NCBI GenBank assembly: GCA_003427395.1
Contig: BFEA01000006.1
Span: 330,252 to 368,069, forward strand
Direction: 5' to 3'
Origin: Chara braunii
Taxonomy: Eukaryota > Streptophyta > Charophyceae > Charales > Characeae
Length of the DNA stretch: 37,818 nucleotides
The translations under genes were made by a program, and so were the position numbers. Positions 20,621 through 28,942 of this stretch are shown in pieces (position 1 is the stretch's first letter; every line of letters begins with the position of its first letter). The notes under the pieces were generated by a model. The model ran no database searches and was not told the origin of the DNA. It saw only the letters and a list, made by a program, of their open reading frames with translations.

Positions 20621-20665
<45 letters not shown>
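20543..20665. repeat. Compound (GT)n-gap-(AG)n microsatellite
   Basis: GT repeats (20543-20595) are followed by a 25-N gap (20596-20620) and AG repeats (20621-20665). The gap falls at the GT/AG switch, so true length is unknown. Confidence 0.95.
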
Positions 20666-20667
<2 letters not shown>

Positions 20668-21041
20668 CAGAGATCAGAGAGAGGAGTAGGTTTTATGTGT
20701 CATAGGAAGGGAGATGCCATAGCCTATGCCTGAGTGTTGGTATTGCAATTGAAGGAGGAGACCGTGCTCTGTTCAAGAAGGCTGGTGTTGCATGTTTGGT
20801 GTTGTTCTCCCAAGGCCAGTGTCCGAGTAATATTAACTCAGGGAGGGTTATTCTGAATTGGCCAGGTGTTGTGAGATTGGAGAGCTGCTACACCAGCGGT
20901 CGGTGATAGGAGGGTGGCAGGGCTGGAGGGGGCGACTCTGGTGGATGAAGAGCAAGGAGAACAACACATTATCTACCCACCATTATATTGGCATTTGGAC
21001 TTGTACTGCATGCCAAGTCATTTTTTCCTTTGGGCCTTCTC
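20666..21041. other. Intronic sequence, no feature seen
   Basis: Unique-looking sequence between the microsatellite and the left LTR of element 2. Only short motif-free ORFs are present. Confidence 0.4.
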
Positions 21042-22018
21042 TGCAATCAGACTCGCTTTCTTCTTCACTTCGCATACATGCAAACAGATGGCAATTCACA
21101 CTGGCGCCAGGCGCCCACTCAAAGCTCAGAGATATGGAAACCAAAAGCACAGTTCAGATGCAAACTCGCCTCATCCAGCTATGGCGCAACAGCGCCCGTA
21201 CACCCAACTCTCGTCACTGTGTTTCCAACACCACTGTTCGCATGTACTCCACTCTGGATCCACCTGAATACTCCACGCACCCGTACTCGGTCTCACACAC
21301 ACACACACTCTAGCCTCTATCTCTAACCTATGGCGGCTATGGCCGCTCGCTACCACTATGGCTATGCTATCTTCTTCTTGCCCACTTCGGCTTCGTGCGC
21401 TCTGCAGACCACCTCGCACAAGACGCTGGGGCAGCGCTTCTGCATGGCTTACGCAGCGAATGAATGAATGGCTGGGCGCTGCCTCTTGATTTATACTTCT
21501 GTAACTCGTTGGTCTGCCCCTTTCCCAGGCCCTTGGTGCACACAGTCCCACACGGTACTTGCTTGACTGGACTCTGACTGACTGGGACCGGTACTGCTGA
21601 CTGCATGGGTTTGCACTGCCAACTTGATGCAGTCACACTGCCGACGTAAGACAGTTGGGCTCACCACTTGCCCACTTGCCTCTGGCCAAACGTGAGGCAA
21701 CTTCGAAAGGCCACTTCCGGACCTTCCGGAAGTCTGCGGACTTGGCCTTTCGAGTACTGTAGCAGCTACGACCTTGACTCTACGACCTTGACCTTTCAGC
21801 TACGACCTCTACAGAGCTCTGACTCCTAATCGACAGACCTACAGATCGAACCCCTACCACTACACAGACCTACGACAGCCGACAAACAACTACCAAAGCG
21901 CAGGTCACGGGTTCAAACACTCGGGGGTCGACTCGATATTGTACATGGGCAAAGTGAGGTCTGGGAATCGAACTCTAGGGCCCGCATCTGTGACTGCAGA
22001 AAGGTGAAAACCGATTCA
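21042..22018 (-). repeat. 3' LTR of element 2 (977 bp)
   Basis: Aligns along its length with 32201-33183. On the minus strand it starts TGAATCGG (22018) and ends GATTGCA (21042). It holds a TATA-like box (21487-21495) and the hairpin described separately. Confidence 0.93.
21703..21753. repeat. Hairpin in LTR of element 2
   Basis: Perfect 11-bp arms TCGAAAGGCCA (21703-21713) and TGGCCTTTCGA (21743-21753) enclose a second palindrome, ACTTCCGG/CCGGAAGT. The 5' LTR keeps the same structure at 32857-32907. Confidence 0.85.
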
Positions 22019-22044
22019 CTCCTGCCGGCCTAAATTCGAGGTCC

Positions 22045-22913
22045 TCTGAGAATACTTCAGTCTAAGGCAGGACCTTTACTCTTCTTATCTCTTTCGTAGG
22101 CTTGGACTATATCGGGCGCTGTCTCTAGAAGTTCTGTTCGTGTGAACCAGCGGTCGTCGTCTCGCTCTTAATAGGCAAACCTGACTTTGTACTGTTTCTG
22201 GGGACGATCTCTACCTCCTGTCCTGAAGACATCCTCACCTACTATCCCTTCAATGTCATATCTTCCATCCATATCTGGAGGAATCATAGATCTACGTGAT
22301 GGAAGCTGTTGACTTGTGACGCAAGGCAACAACTTTGACGCATGGAATACTGGGTAGATGTGGAGGTGTGCTGGAATCTCAATAGTATAGGACGGCCCAT
22401 CCTCTCCGCTCTTCACTTTTAAGACTGGCCACGGTCCTCTATACGCAGGTAGTAATTTTTGTGAGATGTTCTCCTCAGGAGCAAACTCTTTTGACTTAAC
22501 CCAGACTAAGTCGCCTACTTGAAACTGTGAGGGCCGACGATGCTTATTAGCTTGCTCTATCATTCTATGCTGGGCTTTCCTGAGGTTGTCTACAACGGTA
22601 GCTATCTCTTTCTCGTGCTGTATCGCAAATTCTCGTGTACCGGGCGGTAGCCTCTGGATCTGATCCCCGTTAAGTCCCTCGAACGGTCTCCGCGGTCTAA
22701 AAGACTTGTGTAGTTTGTTGGGGGTGTGACACGTAGATAAGTGCACACTATTATTATATGCACTGGCTGCCTTAGGGAGCATCTCATCCCAGTTGATCTG
22801 GTCGGGCCTAATGTACATTCTAAGAACTTGCTGCAGGAGCTTATTCATCTGTTCAGTTTGATCGTTAGTCTCTGGATGACGGCCAGATGACATCAGCAAC
22901 TTTGAGCCATAGA
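22045..22913 (-). pseudogene. Integrase C-terminal part and chromodomain-like tail of element 2
   Basis: Begins at the integrase core after the hAT-like insertion: KLLMSSGRHPETNDQTEQMN holds the third catalytic acidic residue (Glu). Then come DEMLPKAASAYNNSVHLST, a linker, FQVGDLVWVKSKEF, a GPW segment and the YPVFHASKLLP signature. The tail reads YDIEGIVGEDVF...QYKVRFAY, a TAA, then ERDDDRWFTRTELLETAPDI and a final stop. This is one long open frame (22168-23061) apart from the late TAA, so it is better preserved than the same part of element 1. The first codons of that ORF (22922-23061) are inserted DNA and not integrase. Confidence 0.9.
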
Positions 22914-23096
22914 CTTTCATCCATACTTGCGGCGCATTAGTGCGGTGCGCGATGCGGTGCGCTGCGCCGTGCGGCATGCGCGTGGTGACACCGCGCGCGC
23001 ATGTGCGCGCGCACGCGCACGAGGTGCGCCGTGCGCGCATCGCATGGGGACGCGTTACCACTGCAAGGTGCGCACTGTGCGCGATGCCTATTTTCG

Positions 23097-23098
<2 letters not shown>

Positions 23099-23152
<54 letters not shown>
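23099..23152. repeat. Compound (GT)n(GA)n microsatellite
   Basis: GT to about 23129, then GA to 23152, inside the hAT-like element. Confidence 0.95.
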
Positions 23153-23384
23153 AGAACCGTGTGCTGACACTATCAGACCGACCGAAGAAACCGCCCTTAT
23201 CAACGGGCAACATGAATCTGGAAGCGGGACGACATGTACAAAGGACAAAAAATATGGTGGTGTATCTTTCCGTGTTCTGGCGGTAGATTCATTCATACGT
23301 TGGGTGGTGGAGAGCGAAGGGCCGATGAATCACGTAAGCACGTAACGTATCTCTGGAACCTTTCTTTTTTTTTTTTTGGAGAAT

Positions 23385-23925
23385 GGGCCTCGCCACACCT
23401 ATCCCGAAAACATCGATTTGGAGAGAAGCATCGCCATACCAACTCTCCAAAATCGGTGTCAGAAAAAAATTGGAGAGCGTCCAGAACGTGGGTTTCGGGA
23501 GTGCTCTCGAATTTTGTGGATCGCCCCGCCTGCAACACACCGGTTTTGAGGAGTGGTCCGAGGCTCCTCCGATTTCGCCCCCAAATTGGAGAGTGCGCCT
23601 CGACCGACAAATGTCTGCTGCCACCGTTTTGTCTGGGTTCGCCACACCACTCTCGAAATGTGAAAAAGACAAAAAATGTGGCGGGTGCATCTGGCCATGT
23701 TCTAGCGAGAAGTTCATTCTCATTTTGCACATTTCGAGAGTGGTGTGGCGAGGCCCGTCGTCTGCGCTCTCCAGAAAATTTCGGGCCTCTTCTGAAGAAT
23801 TGGAGACTGCCACCTTGGAGAGCGCAGTGTGGCGGCGAGCCCTCTCGAACGGAAAATTCACATCCTCCTTGTTGGAGAGTGCTCCTGAACTTTTTTGCGT
23901 TTTCGGGATAGGTGTGGCGAGGCCC
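23385..23925. mobile_element. 541-bp MITE with perfect 26-bp inverted termini
   Basis: The left end (23385-23410, starting GGGCCTCGCCACACC) and right end (23900-23925) are perfect 26-bp inverted repeats. AAT flanks both sides (23382-23384 and 23926-23928), a 3-bp duplication. Most of the interior is also partly self-complementary, which explains long ORFs on both strands here (23234-24036). Terminal GGGCC and a 3-bp duplication fit PIF/Harbinger-type MITEs. It is nested in the hAT-like element and contains a smaller relative at 23635-23756. Confidence 0.8.
23635..23756. mobile_element. Small MITE, about 122 bp, nested
   Basis: Inverted arms 23639-23662 (TCGCCACACCACTCTCGAAA and on) and 23728-23751 bound a short spacer; outer ends are GGG and CCC. 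Nearly the same sequence occurs at 24185-24305. The flanks show no clear duplication. Confidence 0.7.
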
Positions 23926-24036
23926 AATCTCTGAACAAATGAGACTGAATCCTCCGCTTGAACATGGAAAGATACATTGCCATATATGTCTTGTAATGCA
24001 TGTCGAGAGTAGTGCGGCGAGCCCGTTGGTAAACAT

Positions 24037-24608
24037 TACCGTTGATGTTCTGACAGGTTGGACGCACCGGGCTTCACTCGTGCAAAGAGCTGTTCTTCCT
24101 TTACGTTTTTTTCCTTTTATTAAACAAAAAAAAAAAATCAGGACAAACGGCTGCCAGTTCCGTCGTTTTCTACGTCAGAAGTAAGGTCCTCGCCACACCA
24201 CTCTCGAAATGTGAAAAAGACAAAATGTGGCGGGGGCATCTGGTCGTGTTCTTATGGGAAGTTCATCCCCATTTTGCAAATTTCGAGAGTGGTGTGGCGA
24301 TGCCCTAATACGAAGAGAACGTTTTGAGAGATCGCGACCCTCATCATGACTGAATCTGGCCTGCAAGAACCCTACCATACAGACTGCAATTACCGTTGAG
24401 GTTCTGACAGGTTGGATGTGCCGGGCGACACTCGTGCAAAGAAATTCTGATTTTCTTCCTTTAGAAAAAAAAACAAAAAAAACATTCCAGGAAAAACGGT
24501 TGTCAGTTCCGTCGTTTTCTACTTCTGAAGAAGAGAACGTTTTGAGAAATCGCGACCCTCATCATGACTGAATCTGGCCTGCAAGAACCCTACCATACAG
24601 ACTGCAAT
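24037..24608. repeat. Tandem duplication, one copy carrying a MITE
   Basis: 24037-24391 and 24392-24608 are diverged copies of one unit. Shared blocks are TACCGTTGAxGTTCTGACAG, CAGTTCCGTCGTTTTCTAC and the roughly 70-bp ATCGCGACCCTCATCATGAC block (24322-24391 against 24539-24608). The first copy is longer because it contains 24185-24305. Confidence 0.85.
24182..24308. mobile_element. 121-bp MITE with TAA target duplication
   Basis: Element 24185-24305, with inverted arms 24190-24213 and 24277-24300 and ends GGTCCTCGCC/GGCGATGCCC. It is flanked by TAA (24182-24184 and 24306-24308), the hallmark of PIF/Harbinger and Stowaway-like elements with 2-3 bp T/A targets. The empty site survives in the neighbouring tandem copy (about 24530), which supports a true insertion. 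Confidence 0.85.
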
Positions 24609-24884
24609 ACCCTACCACACACACAGAGTGTTACCCGAACTACAGGTTACTAAAAACTTTCAGGCCAATGCGCGGCCTNCAAAAAAAATTTGGCTGCCCG
24701 TTTCTTATTTTACGCGAGCAGGGGGCTGGGTCTACTACCGCCCATCACAACTTTTTTTTTTTTTTTTTTGACCCCCATTTTTTTTGGTGCCTTGCATGCA
24801 GTGCGCGCGCGTTGTGCGGGATGCGCGGTGCGGCGCACGTTCGCAGTGCAGCGCATCGCGATGCGCCGCATGTATGCTTTCATC

Positions 24885-25330
24885 AGTTCCTGTCAGTTTT
24901 GACTGGTGAACCTGGTGTCTCTCTCACTTACTATCGACAGCGGTATACCATGTTCACTGACCCAATGATCAAAGAACTGAACAACTAAATTTGTTCGTGC
25001 CTCTGCAGGCAGAGGAACAAAAACTGCATACTTGCTAAATCTAGCAACTATAACCATGACTTGACTTTTGCCATGCCTACTCTTGACTTGAGTATCCATA
25101 AAGTCAATGGACACAGAATCTCGAGATCTGTCAGGAATAGGCAAGGGTCTGATAAGACGAGAGGGGCTTGCATAGTAGTCTTGTTTCTTTGACAGACTTT
25201 ACAACTACGCACGTACTCTATGCAGTGGGCCTTCATTCCAGGCCAGATATACGCGTGCATGAGGTTGGCTAGTGTCTTTTGCCAACGAAAGTGTCCCTCC
25301 GTGTCGTGGCATTCCCCTAGGATCAAACTA
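24885..25330 (-). pseudogene. Integrase N-terminal half of element 2
   Basis: HHCC zinc domain: GECHDTEGHFRWQ (about 25315-25277) and CKVCQRNK (about 25205-25180). The core starts with SIDFMDTQVKSRHGKSQVMV (first Asp, near 25099) and reaches the second Asp in SERDTRFTS, where Glu-Arg-Asp replaces the usual Asp-Arg-Asp. A TGA then stops the frame near 24905, just before the hAT-like insertion. A frameshift near 25140 separates zinc domain and core. Confidence 0.85.
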
Positions 25331-26591
25331 CAAATCTCTTCACTGTTGGGAACGCACAGGCGGTCAGCTACATTAGTCTTCTCGAATAATAAGCGATCAA
25401 TAGTGCGGTAGTCTGGTTCAGACTCTGGAGCTTCTCGAACTTTCTTGAGGAGGTCACTATAGATTTGGTCCTGTGCATATGCCTCTCTAACTTTCTGCTG
25501 CAGGTCTCTCCCTATATCCAGATAGTGAACTATTGCCCCAAAGTAATCAGCTTTCCTACTTAGAGCATCAGCAACTACATTGTACTTCCAGTTTACTGGC
25601 TTAAGTTCGAAGTTATACTGATATAATTCAGCGGCCCACCTAGTAAGTTTAGGTGTCATCTTGGCTTGCGTATTCAACCACCTTAGGGTCTCGTGGTCTG
25701 AATAGACTTTGAAGTGCCTCCCAAGTAGTGCTTCCAATGATCTAGTGCCTCTCATAGGTTGATGTCGCTACCTTCTCTGAAGGCATCCTTGCAAACATGA
25801 ACTCTACGGGCTTATATCCATTGCCATCGTCTTGCTGTAAAACAGCACCTATGCCATACTGACTTGTGTCGGTGGTAACATCGAAAGGCAGGGACGGATC
25901 GGCTACCTTAAGGACTGGATATTCTATCAGAGCCCGCTTCGATCTCTTTAGGGCAGATGTGCAGTCTTTGTCCCACTTCCAGATTGCTTCTTTCTTTAGC
26001 AACCTGCGAAGGGGTGCAGCGATGGTGGAGAAGTTCCTGACAAACTTCCTATAGTAGTTAGCTAGGCCTAAGAACGATCGCAACTTTGTCAGTGTGCGGG
26101 GCGTTGGCCAATCTCTAATCGCTGCGATTTTACTGTCTTCAGGTCTAACGCCGTCTCTGTCTAAGACGTGGCCTAAGTACAAAACTTGGGTCTTGGCCCA
26201 TTCACACTTCTTCGCGTTGATCTTGAAGTTAGCTTCAGCTTCTCCAAAACCTGCCTCAGATGACGCTCATGCTCCTGGAGGGTCTTGCTAAAGATTAGGA
26301 TATCATCTAGATACACTACCACGAATCTATCTAACCATGGCCTAAACAAATCATTCATACAGCGCTGGAATGTAGCTGCGGCATTGGTTAGTCCAAAGGG
26401 CATAACTACAAACTTATAGTGCCCATATCTAGTTCAGAATGCTGTCTTATACTGATCATCAGGGTGAACCTCTATCTGATGATAACCGGACTTTAAGTTT
26501 ATCATCGAGAAATATTTGTAGCCCTGCACCCGATCCAACAAGTCATCTATACGGGGCAGTGGTTCTGCATTCTTCTCTGTAATCGCATTAA
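25331..26591 (-). pseudogene. Reverse transcriptase palm and RNase H of element 2
   Basis: The RT continues from the TTAA-element junction: [60 protein letters not shown] and catalytic YLDD at 26302-26313. Then come [16 protein letters not shown] and ANYYRKFVRNFS. RNase H: TTDTSQYGIGAVLQQDDGNG, STYERH, then after a frame change at about 25745 HFKVYSDHETLRWLNTQAKM and KYNVVADALSRKADYF. Frame changes also occur near 26180 and 26430. Catalytic residues of RT and RNase H remain. Confidence 0.92.
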
Positions 26592-26862
26592 ACCACCAGT
26601 ACCTGGCCCAGCTATCGAGTCTGAGCCTCGGCCGACCGGTACGCCGATCCGTGCCGAGGCTCGGACTACCGGGCGCAGGCATCCCGAATGTCGGAGTGAA
26701 AGAACGAAAAAAACGAAAAAAAAAAAACGAAAAAAAAACGAAAAAAAAACGAAAAAAAAAAACGAAAAAAAGTATGGCAGTGTATATTCCCATGCTATAG
26801 CGCCAGGTTCATTCGATTTTGCTCATCCTATGGAGGGCGCAGTACCATGAGGCCAGCCGCGA

Positions 26863-26893
<31 letters not shown>

Positions 26894-26940
26894 GACGCGG
26901 CGACTTGCACGGAGGGGCGCGGCGAACTCGCCGCCCCTTG

Positions 26941-26980
<40 letters not shown>

Positions 26981-27432
26981 CAACAACAAGTAAGGCAATG
27001 TATATTTCCAGCTATAGTGCCAGATTCATTCGATTTTGCTCATCCTAGCAAGGGCGCAGTACCATGAGGCCAGCCGCGATGAGAGAGAGAGAGAGAGAGA
27101 GAGGCGGCGACCTCGCCTTTCTCTCTCTCTCTCACACACACACACACTCACACAAAAACAAGTAAGGCAATGTATATTCCCAGCTATAGCGCTATATTCA
27201 TTTGATTTTGCTCATCCTAGCAAGGGCGCAGTACCATGAGGCCAGCCGCGACGCGAGAGAGAGAGAGAGAGGCGGCGACCTCGCCGCCCCTCTCTCTCTC
27301 TCTCTCNCACACACACACACACACACACTCACACAAAACGAGTAAGGTAGTGTGTATATTCCCACGCTATAGCGCCAGATTCATTCGATTTTGCTCATCC
27401 TATCGAGGGCGCAGTACCATGAGGCCAGCTGC

Positions 27433-27482
<50 letters not shown>

Positions 27483-27736
27483 GGCGACCTGCACGAAGGG
27501 TCGCGGCGAACTCGCCGCCCCTCTCTCTCTCTCTCGCGCGCGCGCGACTTCAACCTTTTGTCCGTTCGTTTTTTTTTTTTCCGTTTGTGTATTTGTTTTT
27601 TTTTTCCCCTTCTTTCTTTTGTGTATTTGTTTTATCAAGTGTGTCGTTCGCCTTCCCTTGAATGACTCCCCTAGGGCTGCGGCGCGTATACGGGAGTGCC
27701 CGCGGCCCATAGCTGAGCGAGGTACTGGTGGTTTAA
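26588..27736. mobile_element. 1,141-bp TTAA-flanked inverted-repeat element (family T, copy B)
   Basis: Bounded by ACCACCAGTACC (26592) and GGTACTGGTGGT (ending 27732), with similarity of the two ends reaching about 25 bp, and flanked by TTAA (26588-26591 and 27733-27736). A TTAA duplication suggests piggyBac-type insertion, though the termini do not begin CCC. No transposase is present; the interior is mostly A-rich sequence and a hairpin minisatellite (26771-27540). It splits element 2 RT between DYRGL and NAITEKN, and the codons rejoin across a single TTAA. Confidence 0.85.
26771..27540. repeat. Hairpin-forming minisatellite, four units of about 170-220 bp
   Basis: Four tandem units start near 26771, 26989, 27161 and 27341. 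Each has GTATATTCCC, then CATTCGATTTTGCTCATCCT, then GGCGCAGTACCATGAGGCCA, a GA run, a GGCGGCGACCTCGCCGCC-like core and a CT run, often with CA after it. GA and CT runs flank the palindromic core, so each unit can fold into one long hairpin. ORFs here are repeat artefacts. A single N at 27307 marks uncertain length. Confidence 0.85.
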
Positions 27737-27748
27737 GACCTCTATAGT

Positions 27749-28190
27749 CTATGCACGTGCGCAGCTCGCCCTCCTTCTTCGGGACAAAAAGAACAGGTGC
27801 TCTAAATGGAGATGAATTGGGCCTAATCCAACCCTTTTCGAGAAGCTCATCCAATTGCTTGCGCAACTCCTTTGGGGATATTCTGTACCCAACACCCTTG
27901 GGAGTCCTACTGCAAGGCTCTATCTCTTCCAATTGCTTGCACAACTCCTCTAACTCCTTTGGGGACATTCTGTACATAGCACCCTTGGGAGTCCTACTGC
28001 CAGGCTCTATCTCTATGAGATGCTGGATTGGTCGCGGTACTACTCCTGTTGGCGGCGCTTAGCTAAGTCTGTAAACTCCTCCAACAGCTTGGCAATAGCA
28101 GGGTCTATGGGTCTCTCTTCCTTAGGCTCATTGACTGGCCTAATGTAGGCTACGAAGACCTCTTCTTCCAATTGCTCCTTCCTCACCAAT
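27749..28190 (-). pseudogene. RT N-terminal region of element 2, with tandem duplication
   Basis: Minus-strand linker and RT start: EEVFVAYVRPVNEPKEERPI (about 28170-28110), then YRMSPKELEELCKQLEE, a second version YRISPKELRKQLDELLEKGW, and APVLFVPKKEGELRTCIDYR, ending at the TTAA element. The two SPKEL segments come from a tandem duplication (27851-27926 and 27929-28013). Stops and frame changes near 28015-28060 separate it from protease. Confidence 0.85.
27851..28013 (-). repeat. Tandem duplication of 76/85 bp in RT start of element 2
   Basis: Units 27851-27926 and 27929-28013 begin CCAATTGCTTGC and end GCTCTATCTC. The right unit has 9 bp more, three codons. Both encode the SPKEL helix that precedes the RT fingers. 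Confidence 0.88.
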
Positions 28191-28810
28191 CATACGAACG
28201 CGGGAGCACTGAGGCAGCAATGTGCTAGAGAGTTGTCTACTCCTGACACATGAAACAGACGAGCCGTCTTAACTTCGCCTGTTGGACTAGGGAGCCTACA
28301 CTCATGCTCTCTCAGGTGGAGTGTGACTCCTACTGCCTCTCCCGAGTCCATTGCGAGTACAATATCGAAGGGGAGGCTGTCCTCTACGAGGAGAGTCAGG
28401 GAATGGAGGACTTTCTCCACCTTCCCATCCATCTCTAGGCGAAAGTACGCCTCGACTCCTTCTACATAATCCTCAACTCGCATAGTGCGATTGTCTTCAA
28501 GGATACTAACTACATGGTCTTCCAACTTTTGGACCTTTAAACCCAACTTCAACTTCTGCAACGCCTTTCTACTAATATAGCTGCGTGTAGCCCCACTATC
28601 TATAAGGGCCCCTACTCTGCCCTCTAAAAATCTCTACATTTACTAAGACTAGTTGTCCCTTCGCATCCTTCTTCATCTTGGCCCAGGCAGGCATCCTCTC
28701 CTTCAATTCTTCTGCCACGCCTGTGAGGGAAGTGCCTAAAGAGACTCTAACACAAGCAGTCTCAGGACAACTATCTAGGCACCGACCAACAACCTCTGCC
28801 ATAGACACAT
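28191..28810 (-). pseudogene. Protease region of element 2
   Basis: Retropepsin motif GALIDSGATRSYIS, with the DSGAT codons at 28586-28600. Downstream, in the same frame, are RKALQKLKLGLKVQKLEDHV and FDIVLAMDSGEAVGV up to a stop at 28190. The upstream part (28808-28596) is in another frame and ends CPETACVRVS...VLVNVEIFRG, so a shift lies near 28620. The active site looks intact. Confidence 0.82.
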
Positions 28811-28942
28811 GTGGTTTGGGAGTTTCTATGTGGTGCGCGCACTCTTCTCCACATGGTCTAGGGATAGGGGCAGTTGCGACCCCTACCGGCGGTTGCCTTT
28901 TGCTGCCTGTGGAGCAAATCGGGCCTCTGTGTACTGAGGGCA

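Larger units (their letters stand above)
22922..24876. mobile_element. hAT-like non-autonomous element with 8-bp TSD
   Basis: A 1,955-bp insertion bounded by 16-bp inverted repeats, CATACTTGCGGCGCAT (22922-22937) and ATGCGCCGCATGTATG (24861-24876), matching at 15 of 16. It is flanked by perfect 8-bp duplications CTTTCATC (22914-22921 and 24877-24884). Both ends are strikingly rich in GCGC/TGCG. No transposase is recognisable, and the ORFs inside fall in palindromic sequence. Eight-base duplications are typical of hAT elements, though the terminus does not start CAGGG/TAGGG. It splits element 2 integrase, whose reading frame is continuous across the empty site. Confidence 0.85.

Noticed and set aside
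23234-24036. Long ORFs on both strands (up to 247 codons) with similar peptides such as GLATPIPK
   Set aside because: They lie in MITEs with inverted repeats. The near-identical peptides on opposite strands come from the palindromic DNA, not from a gene.
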